From: an uncultured Oscillibacter sp.
Lineage (GTDB): Bacteria > Bacillota > Clostridia > Oscillospirales > Oscillospiraceae
DNA length: 64,000 bases
NCBI GenBank assembly: GCA_910583785.1
Contig: CAJTZK010000001.1
Location: forward strand, 1 to 64,000
Direction of reading: 5' to 3'
Position 1 is the stretch's first letter, and the number at the start of each line of letters is the position of its first letter. The translations under genes were made by a program, and so were the position numbers. Shown piece after piece: positions 6,921 through 15,403 of the stretch. The notes under the pieces are model-generated. The model was not told the DNA's origin. It saw only the letters and a list, made by a program, of their open reading frames with translations, and made no database searches.

Positions 6921-6980
6921 ATAGATAGATTATCGATATATTCATAGAAACAGTATAGATCGGGAATCTATCTATGTCAA
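6921..6980 (-). promoter_or_regulatory. padR promoter with inverted-repeat operator
   Basis: On the minus strand TTGACA (6980-6975) and TATACT (6957-6952) are 17 bases apart. The 11-base word ATAGATAGATT at 6921-6931 recurs inverted at 6965-6975 inside the promoter spacer, bracketing the start site. AT-rich ATAGAT/ATCTAT half-sites resemble PadR operators, so PadR probably represses here. Confidence 0.75.
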
Positions 6981-7033
6981 GAGTTAGAACTGGAATTTTT
7001 TTGTGGTATCTTCCTAAATCCGGCAAGGAATGG

Positions 7034-7063
7034 TTGACGAAATGCTCAGAAAGGCGGTATAAT
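7034..7063 (+). promoter_or_regulatory. Promoter of the methyltransferase-ECF run
   Basis: TTGACG and a perfect TATAAT are 18 bases apart, with GGGGAGG and the first ATG of the plus-strand run 25-40 bases downstream. Confidence 0.8.
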
Positions 7064-7101
7064 AACCTGATTTACCATCAAGAGAACGGGGAGGACCAGC
7101 C

Positions 7102-7965
7102 ATGTGGATTGCGAACCGATGGGAGGACTATGAGCTGCTGGACTGCGGCGGCGGGGAGCGCCTGGAACGCTGGGACCGCCAGGTACTGGTCCGCCCGGAC
7201 CCCCAGGCCATCTGGGAGACTTCCCGGGAGCATCCCGCCTGGCGGAAGGCGGGGGGGCGGTACCTCCGTTCCTCCACCGGCGGGGGGCACTGGGAGAAGA
7301 AGGCCCTGCCGGAGAGCTGGAAAATCCGCTACCGGGACCTGACGTTCCAGGTGAAGCCCATGAACTTCAAGCACACGGGCCTCTTTCCGGAACAGGCGGT
7401 AAACTGGGACTTCTGCGCGGAGAAAATCCGGCAGGCCGGGCGGCCCATCCGGGTGCTGAACCTCTTTGCCTACACCGGAGGGGCCACGGCGGCCTGCGCG
7501 AAGGCGGGGGCCAGCGTCTGCCATGTGGACGCCGCCAAGGGCATGGTGGCCTGGGCCCGGGAGAACGCCAGGCTCTCCGGTTTGGGGGAGGCTCCCATCC
7601 GCTGGATTGTGGACGACTGCGCCAAGTTCGTGGAGCGGGAAATCCGCCGGGGGAAGGCTTATGACGCCATCATCATGGACCCGCCCAGCTATGGCCGGGG
7701 TCCTGGCGGGGAGGTCTGGAAGCTGGAGGAGAACCTGTATCCCTTTGTGAAGCTCTGCGCCGGGGTTCTGTCGGACAAACCCCTGTTTGTACTGGTCAAC
7801 TCCTACACTACGGGGCTGGCTCCCTCGGTGCTGGGCTACTTGCTGAATCTGCTGGTGAAGGAGAAGTACGGCGGGAAATGCACCTGGGACGAACTGGGCC
7901 TTCCCGTGACGGCCACGGGCCTGGCCCTGCCCTGCGGGGCCACGGGAAGGTGGTTTGGCGAGTGA
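7102..7965 (+). CDS. Class I SAM-dependent (rRNA-type) methyltransferase
   Basis: 287 residues. The SAM-binding motif NLFAYTGGATAACAKAG lies near residue 120 and is followed by an acidic CHVDAAKG loop. The catalytic IIMDPPSYGRGP (NPPY-like DPPSY) is near residue 190. This is the RlmI/RlmK-type arrangement of COG1092 enzymes that methylate 23S rRNA bases, but it lacks the N-terminal PUA domain of RlmI, so the exact target base is unknown. It overlaps the next gene in a TGATG junction, which suggests translational coupling. Confidence 0.8.
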   Translation: MWIANRWEDYELLDCGGGERLERWDRQVLVRPDPQAIWETSREHPAWRKAGGRYLRSSTGGGHWEKKALPESWKIRYRDLTFQVKPMNFKHTGLFPEQAVNWDFCAEKIRQAGRPIRVLNLFAYTGGATAACAKAGASVCHVDAAKGMVAWARENARLSGLGEAPIRWIVDDCAKFVEREIRRGKAYDAIIMDPPSYGRGPGGEVWKLEENLYPFVKLCAGVLSDKPLFVLVNSYTTGLAPSVLGYLLNLLVKEKYGGKCTWDELGLPVTATGLALPCGATGRWFGE

Positions 7966-8564
7966 TGGAACGGACGGCGGCCTACCTGCTGGCAATTGCC
8001 TGGGGCGCGGTTCCGGCGCTGGCAATCTTTTTCTGCCTGCTTCCGTGGCGGAAACGGCGGCTGGAACGAAGGGGATACTCCAGCCCCCGGCGCCGGGAGG
8101 GTGCGATGGCCCTGCTCTGGATGTTCTGCGGCGGCATGGCCATATTGACGCTGGCGCCCCGCTGGGTGGTCTGGTCCCTGGTGGACATCCTCCACGGGTA
8201 TGGGTGGAATGTGGGGCAGTACCCCTTTTTTGAGCGGGGCGTGGTCAATTGGAAGCTCTTCCAGACGTTTCACTTCAGCCCTTATTTTTTGGTGGGAAAC
8301 GTTGTGATGTTTATCCCCTTCGGATTCTTTGCCGCTCTGCTTTGGCGGGGCTGTACCTGGGGGAGGAGCCTGCTGGCAGGCCTCCTTCTCTCCGGCTTGA
8401 TTGAGAGCTGCCAGCTTTGCGTGGGCCGGGCCTTTGATATTGACGATATCTTCCTGAATGTCCTGGGCGTCCTCTGCGGCTATGGGCTCTGGAGGTTTGC
8501 AAGGCGGCGGATCCCCGGCCAGATGGAGGAATTTCACGTGCGCTTCAGTGAGGAACAGCCATGA
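7965..8564 (+). CDS. VanZ-like membrane protein
   Basis: 199 residues with about five membrane helices. VGNVVMFIPFGFFAALLW and the DIDDIFLNVLGVLCGYG end are the VanZ signatures. VanZ proteins give low-level teicoplanin resistance in some hosts, and most chromosomal homologues have no proven role. The ATG overlaps the methyltransferase stop, and the gene ends in a 4-base ATGA overlap with ecfA1, so it sits inside a translationally coupled run. Confidence 0.8.
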   Translation: MERTAAYLLAIAWGAVPALAIFFCLLPWRKRRLERRGYSSPRRREGAMALLWMFCGGMAILTLAPRWVVWSLVDILHGYGWNVGQYPFFERGVVNWKLFQTFHFSPYFLVGNVVMFIPFGFFAALLWRGCTWGRSLLAGLLLSGLIESCQLCVGRAFDIDDIFLNVLGVLCGYGLWRFARRRIPGQMEEFHVRFSEEQP

Positions 8565-9412
8565 GTAACATGATTCAAACCGAAAGCCTCCGCTTCGCCT
8601 ACCCGGCGGACGAGGGGCAAAAGCCCGTCTACGCCCTCCGGGGCGTGGACCTGGAAATTGAAAAGGGCAGCTTTGTGGTCATCCTGGGCCACAACGGTTC
8701 CGGGAAATCCACCCTGGCCAAGACCTTCAACGCCGTCTTGCTCCCCGCCGGGGGAAAGGTGTACGTAGAGGGCATGGACACCCTGGACCAGGACCTGCTC
8801 CTGGCCATCCGCCAGCGGGTGGGCATGGTGTTCCAGAACCCGGACAACCAGATCGTTGCCAACGTGGTGGAGGAGGACGTGGCCTTTGCCCCGGAGAACC
8901 TGGGCGTGCCTACGGAGGAAATCCGCCGCCGGGTGGACGGGGCCCTGAAGGCCGTGGGCATGGACGAGTTCGTTACCCACGCGCCCCACCTCCTCTCCGG
9001 CGGGCAGAAGCAGCGCATCGCCATTGCCGGGGTCATCGCCATGGAGCCCGCCTGCGTAGTGCTGGACGAGGCCACCGCCATGCTGGACCCCATCGGGCGG
9101 CGGGAGGTGCTCGCCACCATCCACCGCTTGAATCAAGAGAAGGGAATCACCGTCATTTTGATCACCCACCACATGAACGAGGCGGAAAACGCGGACCGGG
9201 TTGTGGTGATGAACGACGGCCGGGTGGACCTGGACGGAACGCCGGAGGAGGTGTTCAGCCAGGTGGCCCGCCTCCGGCACCTGGGCCTGACGGTCCCGGA
9301 TACGGTGGACCTGCTGGACCGCCTCCGGCAAAAGGGCTGGGACGTGCCCCTGGACGCGCTGCGGGCAGAGGACTGCGCCGCCGCCGTGGCGGGGGCCTTG
9401 GAGAAGAAATAG
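8561..9412 (+). CDS. ecfA1: ECF transporter ATPase EcfA1
   Basis: 283-residue ABC ATPase with Walker A GHNGSGKST, Q-loop, signature LLSGGQKQR, Walker B CVVLDEAT and H-loop LITHHM. EcfA1, EcfA2 and EcfT form the shared energising module of energy-coupling-factor importers, which takes interchangeable vitamin-binding S components encoded elsewhere. The EcfA1-EcfA2-EcfT-TruA order is the classic Firmicutes arrangement, usually beside ribosomal-protein genes, which are absent here. Confidence 0.95.
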   Translation: MSNMIQTESLRFAYPADEGQKPVYALRGVDLEIEKGSFVVILGHNGSGKSTLAKTFNAVLLPAGGKVYVEGMDTLDQDLLLAIRQRVGMVFQNPDNQIVANVVEEDVAFAPENLGVPTEEIRRRVDGALKAVGMDEFVTHAPHLLSGGQKQRIAIAGVIAMEPACVVLDEATAMLDPIGRREVLATIHRLNQEKGITVILITHHMNEAENADRVVVMNDGRVDLDGTPEEVFSQVARLRHLGLTVPDTVDLLDRLRQKGWDVPLDALRAEDCAAAVAGALEKK

Positions 9413-9423
9413 GAGGGCCGGAC

Positions 9424-10287
9424 TTGCCGATTTTAGAGATTCAAAACCTGACCCATACCTACGGCATCGGGACGCCCTTCCAGCGCAGCGCGGTGGAAGA
9501 CGTCAGCTTTTCCGTGGAAAAGGGGGAGTTCCTGGGCATCATCGGCCACACCGGGTCTGGAAAGTCCACCCTGATCCAGCACCTGAACGGCCTCCTAAAG
9601 CCTACGTCCGGGCAGATTCTGCTGGAGGGCAGGGATATCTGGGCGGAGCCGAAAAAGATACGGAACATCCGGTTCCAAGTGGGCCTGGTCTTCCAGTACC
9701 CGGAGTACCAGCTCTTTGAGGAAACGGTCTATAAGGACATTTCCTTTGGCCCGAAGAACCAGGGAAAGGCCGGGGAGGAGCTGGACCACGCCGTCCGGGA
9801 GGCGGCCCGCCTGGTGGGGCTCCGGGACGAGCATTTGGAGAAGTCCCCCTTTGAGCTCTCCGGCGGGCAGAAGCGCCGGGTGGCCCTGGCGGGCGTCTTG
9901 GCCATGGAGCCCAAGGTCTTGGTGCTGGACGAGCCCACGGCGGGACTGGACCCGGCGGGACGGGAGAACCTGATGGCGAACATCCGGGAGTACCACAGGC
10001 ACAAGAATGCTACGATTATCCTGGTCAGCCACAGCATGGACGAAATCGCACAGAACGTGGACCGCATCCTGGTTCTGAAATCCGCGCATATCCTCATGGG
10101 CGGCACTCCGGCGGAGGTCTTCACCCGGGTGGAAGAGCTCCTCTCCGCCGGGCTGGATGTGCCCCAGGTCACCCGGGTAGCCCTGGCGCTCCGGGACCGG
10201 GGGCTGCCCATCGATTCCGCCGTCTACACCGTGGAGGCCCTGGAGCGGCAGCTCCTGGCTCTCAAGAGGGGAGGGGGCCCATGCTGA
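9424..10287 (+). CDS. ecfA2: ECF transporter ATPase EcfA2
   Basis: 287-residue ABC ATPase with Walker A GHTGSGKST, signature ELSGGQKRR and Walker B LVLDEPTAGLDP. It opens at TTG, preceded by AGGAGGG. Paired with EcfA1 it forms the ATPase heterodimer under EcfT. The last 7 bases overlap ecfT. Confidence 0.95.
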   Translation: MPILEIQNLTHTYGIGTPFQRSAVEDVSFSVEKGEFLGIIGHTGSGKSTLIQHLNGLLKPTSGQILLEGRDIWAEPKKIRNIRFQVGLVFQYPEYQLFEETVYKDISFGPKNQGKAGEELDHAVREAARLVGLRDEHLEKSPFELSGGQKRRVALAGVLAMEPKVLVLDEPTAGLDPAGRENLMANIREYHRHKNATIILVSHSMDEIAQNVDRILVLKSAHILMGGTPAEVFTRVEELLSAGLDVPQVTRVALALRDRGLPIDSAVYTVEALERQLLALKRGGGPC

Positions 10288-11087
10288 AGGACATCACCCT
10301 GGGCCAGTATTTCCCGGGAAATACCGCCGCCCACAAGCTGGACCCCCGGACGAAAATCCTGCTGGTGGTTCTTTATATCACGGCCCTCTTCACTGCCAAG
10401 AGCTTCCTGGCCTACGGCCTGATGGCCCTGGTGCTGGCGGTCTGCGTCCGCGTGTCCAAGGTGGGCCTGCGGGCCCTGGTGAAGGGCTTGAAGCCCGTGT
10501 TGTTCATCATCGTTTTCACGGGCGTTTTAAACCTGTTCTTCACCCCGGGAGAGGGAATTCTATGGGCCTGGGGCCCCCTGCACATCACCTCCTCGGGCCT
10601 CCGCAACGCGGCCTTCATGGTTCTGCGGATTATGCTCCTCATCATGGGGACGTTCCTCTTGACCTATACCACCAGCCCCATCAGCCTTACCGACGGCCTG
10701 GAGCGGCTTTTGAATGGCTTGAAGCGCTTCCATGTCCCGGTCCACGAGCTGACCATGATCATGTCCATCGCCCTGCGGTTCATCCCCACGCTGATTGAGG
10801 AGACGGACAAGATCATGTCCGCACAAAAGGCCCGGGGGGCGGACTTCGAGAGCGGGAACCTGATGGAAAAGGCCAAGGCCCTGGTGCCCATCCTGGTGCC
10901 CCTGTTCATCAGCGCCTTCCGCCGGGCGGACGAGCTTGCCACGGCCATGGAGTGCCGCTGCTACCACGGCGGCGAGGGCCGGACAAAGCTCCACGTTTTA
11001 AAGTACGGGCGCCGGGACTATACCGCCCTGGCCCTGGGCGTGCTGGTCCTGGCGGGAGTGATTGCCATGAGGGCCTTTGGACGGTAG
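10281..11087 (+). CDS. ecfT: ECF transporter transmembrane component EcfT
   Basis: 268 residues with several membrane helices (for example ILLVVLYITALF and VLFIIVFTGVLNLFF). The cytoplasmic coupling helices contain the Ala-Arg-Gly motif AQKARGADF and a second FRRADELATAMECRCY segment that contact EcfA1/EcfA2. It spans the membrane and docks S components. It is translationally coupled to ecfA2 and followed by an overlapping membrane-anchored protein of unknown role. Confidence 0.93.
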   Translation: MLKDITLGQYFPGNTAAHKLDPRTKILLVVLYITALFTAKSFLAYGLMALVLAVCVRVSKVGLRALVKGLKPVLFIIVFTGVLNLFFTPGEGILWAWGPLHITSSGLRNAAFMVLRIMLLIMGTFLLTYTTSPISLTDGLERLLNGLKRFHVPVHELTMIMSIALRFIPTLIEETDKIMSAQKARGADFESGNLMEKAKALVPILVPLFISAFRRADELATAMECRCYHGGEGRTKLHVLKYGRRDYTALALGVLVLAGVIAMRAFGR

Positions 11088-11988
11088 AAAAGGGGGCGTG
11101 TTTGTGGAGAGGAAAAAGCGGGACTGGGGAAGCACCGCGGCGCTTCTCTGCGCGCTTTTGCTGGCGGTGAACCTCTGGCAGGGGAAGCGGCTGGAGAACC
11201 TGGAACGGCGGATTTCCGAGGCGCAGATGAAGCTCTCTTTCGAAATCGGGGAACTGGAATCCTCCCTCTATGCCCAGGCGCAGGAGGAGGAGAAGCTGGT
11301 CTGGAACTGGGAGTACACCCCCTCTTTAAATATGGAAAAACGCTGCCTGGATGTGGAGGTTTCCGCCATATTGAAGGAATGGCGGGAGGATACCGCCGTG
11401 GAACTTTTCTGGTTTGCTGAGAACGGCGGCGGCAAAGGGGATTCCATTTCTCTCTCCAGCGGTGGAACCGGGGCCTTTGCAGGAACGCTGGAGCTGCCGC
11501 TGGACGGTCCCATGGATATCAGCCTGTACGCGGTGATTCAAAACGGCGGGAGCCAGCGCCGGGAGAGCCTGGGCCTTCTAGGCGGCGTGTGGGAGCTTTT
11601 GCCGCTCTGGTGCGAGTCCCAGGCAGGGCGGACCCAGGCGGAGTATCTGAAAGGCGTCTTTACCGTGTACGAGTGCGGCGCGGAGCTGCATACGAAGTTT
11701 TACCCCGGTCCCGCCACGGCGGAGGACTGTGTGTTCCGCCTCCGGCGGAACAACGAACTCGTGGCGGAACAGGCAGCGGAACCGGGAGACCGTTTCAGCA
11801 GCTATTCCTGCGGCAAGCTGTCTGCGGAGGCCCAGCCGGGGGACCGGATGGACTTGACCTTCTTCTGCCGGGACGAAAACGGCTTGGGCTATGAGTTCCT
11901 GCTCCAGGGCTGGGTTGCTGTGGAGGAACGGGACGTGGAAAGCAGTGTCTCTGCGTGGGAGGACATGCTCAAACTGACCTGGGACTAA
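11077..11988 (+). CDS. Membrane-anchored coiled-coil protein, copy 1 of a tandem family
   Basis: About 303 residues: a short basic start, one membrane helix (TAALLCALLLAVNLW), a coiled coil (about 38-70), then an extracytoplasmic beta-rich domain ending in FFCRDENGLGYEFLLQGW. I do not recognise a named family. The next gene is a clear paralogue. The start is uncertain. TTG 11077 would begin MDGRK exactly as copies 2 and 3 do, but it overlaps ecfT by 11 bases. GTG 11098 or 11104 are alternatives. Position in the ecf-truA run suggests co-expression, not a proven link to transport. Confidence 0.75.
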   Translation: MDGRKGGVFVERKKRDWGSTAALLCALLLAVNLWQGKRLENLERRISEAQMKLSFEIGELESSLYAQAQEEEKLVWNWEYTPSLNMEKRCLDVEVSAILKEWREDTAVELFWFAENGGGKGDSISLSSGGTGAFAGTLELPLDGPMDISLYAVIQNGGSQRRESLGLLGGVWELLPLWCESQAGRTQAEYLKGVFTVYECGAELHTKFYPGPATAEDCVFRLRRNNELVAEQAAEPGDRFSSYSCGKLSAEAQPGDRMDLTFFCRDENGLGYEFLLQGWVAVEERDVESSVSAWEDMLKLTWD

Positions 11989-12004
11989 GCGGGAGGAGGC
12001 CGGA

Positions 12005-12904
12005 ATGGACGGAAGAAAGAACTGGATACAGGGCCTGACGCTGGTCCTCTGCGTGCTTTTGCTGAGCTTGAACCTCTGGCAGTTCCGCCAGATTTCGGAT
12101 CTGCGGGGAGCGCTCCAGAGCATGGAGACCAATTTGTGGATGGAGGCGCGGCGGCTGGACGAGCGGGTCCAGGTAGTCCAGCAGGTGGTGAACGACGCGG
12201 AGAAACTGGTCCAGGATTGGGAGCTCCGGTCCGTGGACGTGGACCCGGCTTCCAAGTGCCTGCGGGTGGAGGCGTCCCTCCAATTGAAGGAGTGGCGGGA
12301 AGACACCCAGGTCCAGCTGGCCGTGGTCCAGGGAACGGATACCCGGCAAGCCGCCATGTCTGGCGGCGCGGGGCTGTATACTGGCGTGGTGGATATTCCC
12401 GTGAACAGCCGGGAAGTCCGGCTGCTGGCCAGCGTGAGCGCCGGGGGGTTCCGGAAGGAGGAGGACCTGTCCGCCTGGGACAGCGCCTTTCTGCTCCTGC
12501 CAGTCCAGTGCCATGGCTGGGGGGCTGCCGGGCCGGAATACACCCGGGACGCGGAGGGAAATGGCGTGCTGGCGGTGCAGAGCTGCAATGCGGAGCTGGC
12601 TGGCTTTGAAGGAAGGACGGACCTTCCCCAGCTCTCTGGACAGGCGTTCCGCCTCCGGCGCAATGGGGACATTGCGGCGGAAAAGGCGGCCATGCCCGGA
12701 GATGCCGTGGGCCAGTACAGCTGCGGGGACCTGTCTGCGGCAGCGGGGGTGGGAGACCAGTTCATCCTGACCTTTTTCTGCCGGGACGCCTCCGGCCTGG
12801 GATATGAATTTTACCTGTACGGCTGGAGCATCGGTGAAAACGGCATTGAGGACGCCAGATCGCCCGCTCCAAAGGCGGACTGGCCCAGGCTGTCCTGGAA
12901 TTGA
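12005..12904 (+). CDS. Membrane-anchored coiled-coil protein, copy 2
   Basis: 299 residues starting MDGRKNWIQG with GGAGG upstream. Same plan as the gene before it: a membrane helix (LTLVLCVLLLSLNLW), a coiled coil (about 38-75), a shared LKEWREDTQV segment and a shared end FFCRDASGLGYEFYLYGW. The two copies look like an old tandem duplication that has diverged widely. Function unknown. The domain outside the membrane might bind a ligand or partner. A third, broken copy follows within 20 bases. Confidence 0.78.
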   Translation: MDGRKNWIQGLTLVLCVLLLSLNLWQFRQISDLRGALQSMETNLWMEARRLDERVQVVQQVVNDAEKLVQDWELRSVDVDPASKCLRVEASLQLKEWREDTQVQLAVVQGTDTRQAAMSGGAGLYTGVVDIPVNSREVRLLASVSAGGFRKEEDLSAWDSAFLLLPVQCHGWGAAGPEYTRDAEGNGVLAVQSCNAELAGFEGRTDLPQLSGQAFRLRRNGDIAAEKAAMPGDAVGQYSCGDLSAAAGVGDQFILTFFCRDASGLGYEFYLYGWSIGENGIEDARSPAPKADWPRLSWN

Positions 12905-12920
12905 CCGAAAGGAAGCTGGG

Positions 12921-13455
12921 ATGGACGGGAAGAAGAACCGGATGCCGGGCCTGTCGCGGGTCATCTGCGCCGCCTGCCGGACGGCGCGCTGGGCGGGGAG
13001 GTTCCCCCTTCCGCTGGAGATAGAAGGCGGCGTAGAAATCGCCCAATCCGGTGAAACCGTGCTGTTTTGCCGGGACAGCCTGGCTGATTTACCGCCAGTG
13101 CAGCTGGAGGCCCATCCCGGCCTGCTGCTGGCGGACTTGCGGGGATGCCAGGTGGAGCTGTCCGTCCCCCAGGGGCTGGGCAGAGGCCACGGAGGCGGAT
13201 TGCTGGGTAGAGCGGAACGGAGAGGCCGTCTACTCCGGATACTGCGGGGACATTTCCCGGGGCCCGGTGGGACTGGAACCTTGGACATACCCCTTTGCGG
13301 AGGGGGACACGCTGGAATACCACTTCCTTTGTACGGACCAATATGGCCTCCGGTATGATTTCACCCTGTACAAGAGAACGGCGGAAGAGCGGGAAGACGG
13401 CCCGTCCTTCCCTGGCCGGAAGAATGAGGAGAACCTATGCGCAACATCGCCTTGA
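12921..13455 (+). pseudogene. Third tandem copy, shortened and frameshifted
   Basis: It begins MDGKKNRMPGLSRV, like the two preceding genes, but the membrane helix and coiled coil are replaced or lost. The reading frame shifts between about 13130 and 13200. The first frame runs to QVELSVPQGLG, and the second resumes with CWVERNGEAVYSG and ends FLCTDQYGLRYDFTLY, matching the family's shared C-terminus. The span from ATG to stop is 535 bases, one more than a multiple of three. The end overlaps truA by 19 bases. Either a real pseudogene or an assembly indel in an already short copy. Confidence 0.7.
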
Positions 13456-14192
13456 AACTCACCTACAACGGGACCGCCTACCACGGCTGGCAGGTGCAGA
13501 AGAACGCTGCCTCCGTCTGCGAGACCTTGCAGAGGGCCATTTCCAAGGTCTGCGGGGAACCTGTCCACCTCACGGGCTGCGGCCGGACGGACGCCGGGGT
13601 CCACGCGGAGCGGTACGTGGCCAACTTCCGCACGGAGAGCCGGATTCCCATTGACCGGATGCCCTATGCCATCAACACCCATACCCCAGAGGACATCGCT
13701 GTCCGGGAGGCGGTGGAAGTTCCGGAGGATTTCAACGCCATCGGCTCCTGCGTCAAAAAGGAATATACTTACCGCATTTACAACTCCCGTTTTAAAAATC
13801 CCTTTTATGTAAACCGGGCCTATTTTTACCCGAAACGGCTGGATGAGGACTTTTTGAACCGGGCCGCCCATATGTTTGTGGGTACCCACGATTTCCGGGC
13901 CGTCCGCAGCGTGGGCACGGAGACAAAAACCACGGTCCGCACCATTTACTGGTGCGATGTGACCCGGAGCGGGGACCTCCTGGAGCTCCGGGTCTGTGCC
14001 GACGGCTTTTTGTACAACATGGTCCGTGCCATTACGGGAACCGTGCTGTACGCCTCCGAGGGAAAGTTTACCCCGGAGGACATCCCCGCCATTCTGGAGA
14101 GCGGGGACCGGACCCTGGCGGGGCCCACAGTGCCCCCCGGGGGGCTGTACCTGACGAGAATTTGGTATGAGGATGAACGGCTGAATGAGTGA
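13437..14192 (+). CDS. truA: tRNA pseudouridine synthase A
   Basis: 251 residues, the normal TruA length. It contains LTYNGTAYHGWQVQKN, the catalytic-Asp motif GCGRTDAGVHA, and the C-terminal FLYNMVRAITGT. TruA makes pseudouridine at positions 38-40 of tRNA anticodon stem-loops. GAGGAG precedes the ATG, which lies inside the end of the broken paralogue. The stop overlaps the next gene by 8 bases. Confidence 0.97.
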   Translation: MRNIALKLTYNGTAYHGWQVQKNAASVCETLQRAISKVCGEPVHLTGCGRTDAGVHAERYVANFRTESRIPIDRMPYAINTHTPEDIAVREAVEVPEDFNAIGSCVKKEYTYRIYNSRFKNPFYVNRAYFYPKRLDEDFLNRAAHMFVGTHDFRAVRSVGTETKTTVRTIYWCDVTRSGDLLELRVCADGFLYNMVRAITGTVLYASEGKFTPEDIPAILESGDRTLAGPTVPPGGLYLTRIWYEDERLNE

Positions 14193-15345
14193 GAAACGCG
14201 TGGACAAGTCCAAAGAGGGGAAGCACCCGGTCCGCAGCTTCCTGAGCTTTCTCCTGATGCTGGCGGTGGTGCTGCTGGTGGTGCTTTTGGCGGCCTACCG
14301 GGACGGCACGGGCTTCGATATTCTCCGCCGCTACCTTCACTATGGGCGGGCGGAACAGGCGGGCGGCGAGACGGTCTACCATTACGACGCCTCCTCCAAG
14401 AACCGCTTCGCCCTCCTGGGGGAGAGCCTGGCGGTGCTGTCGGACGCGTCCTTGAGCCTGTACAACAGCGCGGGACAGGAGATTTGGTCTGCTCCGGTGA
14501 CCATGACGGCCCCGGCCCTGGTCTCCGGCGGCGGCCGGGCGGTGGCCTATGACGTGGGGGGCACGTCGCTGTACGTGCTGGACCAGTCGGGCCTTCTGCT
14601 GGAACTGGACACTGGCGAGGAAGAGCCCTACATATCCGCCAGGCTGAACCAGAACGGCGAGCTGGCGGTGACGGTCCAGAAGAAGGGCTACAAGGGGAGT
14701 GTGAAGGCCTACGACCGGGCTATGGGGCCGGAGCCCTCCTTTGAGTTCAAGTCCTCCCAGCGGTTTGTGCTGGACGGGTATATTGCGGGAGACATTCTGG
14801 CGGCGGTGACACTGGGCCAGGAGAACGGCGCCTTTGTCAGCAACATTGTGCTTTATAAGATGCCGCAGACGGAACCAGTGGCGGATTACAGCGTCTCCGG
14901 CGGCCTGGTGGCCGCCATCGGGGAACAGGACGGCCGCCTGGTGACGGTGTCCGACACGGTTTTGACCTATGCCTCGGCCAGCGGCGAGATCACCGGGAGC
15001 TATTCCTACAACGGGGCCTATCTCCGGGAGTACGACCTGGGGGGCACGGGTTTTACGGCGCTGCTGCTGAACCGCTACCGTTCCGGCAGCGTCGGACGGT
15101 TGGTCACCGTGGACAAAAACGGTGGGGAACTGGGTTCCCTGGAGGTCCGGGAAGAGGTACTGGGCATTTCCGCCTCGGGACGGTATCTGGCGGTGCTCTA
15201 CACCGACCGCCTGGCCATTTACAACCAGGACCTCCAGCCTTATGCCACCCTTCAGGGAACGGGGGACGCCCGGGGCGTGCTGATGCGTCCCGACGGGTCG
15301 GCGCTGCTGCTGTCCGCCGGGTCCGCCAGCCTGTTTTTGCCTTGA
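14185..15345 (+). CDS. DUF5711-type membrane-anchored propeller protein
   Basis: 386 residues: a cytoplasmic basic tail, one membrane helix (LSFLLMLAVVLLVVLLAAY) and a long outside region of repeated short strands (LAVLSDASLSLYNSAGQEIW, then similar blades) resembling a beta-propeller. This fits the DUF5711 family common in gut Clostridia, whose function is unknown. It overlaps truA and is followed by a CvpA-like gene, so it belongs to the same transcription run. Confidence 0.75.
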   Translation: MSEKRVDKSKEGKHPVRSFLSFLLMLAVVLLVVLLAAYRDGTGFDILRRYLHYGRAEQAGGETVYHYDASSKNRFALLGESLAVLSDASLSLYNSAGQEIWSAPVTMTAPALVSGGGRAVAYDVGGTSLYVLDQSGLLLELDTGEEEPYISARLNQNGELAVTVQKKGYKGSVKAYDRAMGPEPSFEFKSSQRFVLDGYIAGDILAAVTLGQENGAFVSNIVLYKMPQTEPVADYSVSGGLVAAIGEQDGRLVTVSDTVLTYASASGEITGSYSYNGAYLREYDLGGTGFTALLLNRYRSGSVGRLVTVDKNGGELGSLEVREEVLGISASGRYLAVLYTDRLAIYNQDLQPYATLQGTGDARGVLMRPDGSALLLSAGSASLFLP

Positions 15346-15403
15346 TTGCATGAAAATAAGCGGCGTGTTCACAAAACGTTTACACGAGGAGAGGTAGGAA
15401 AGT

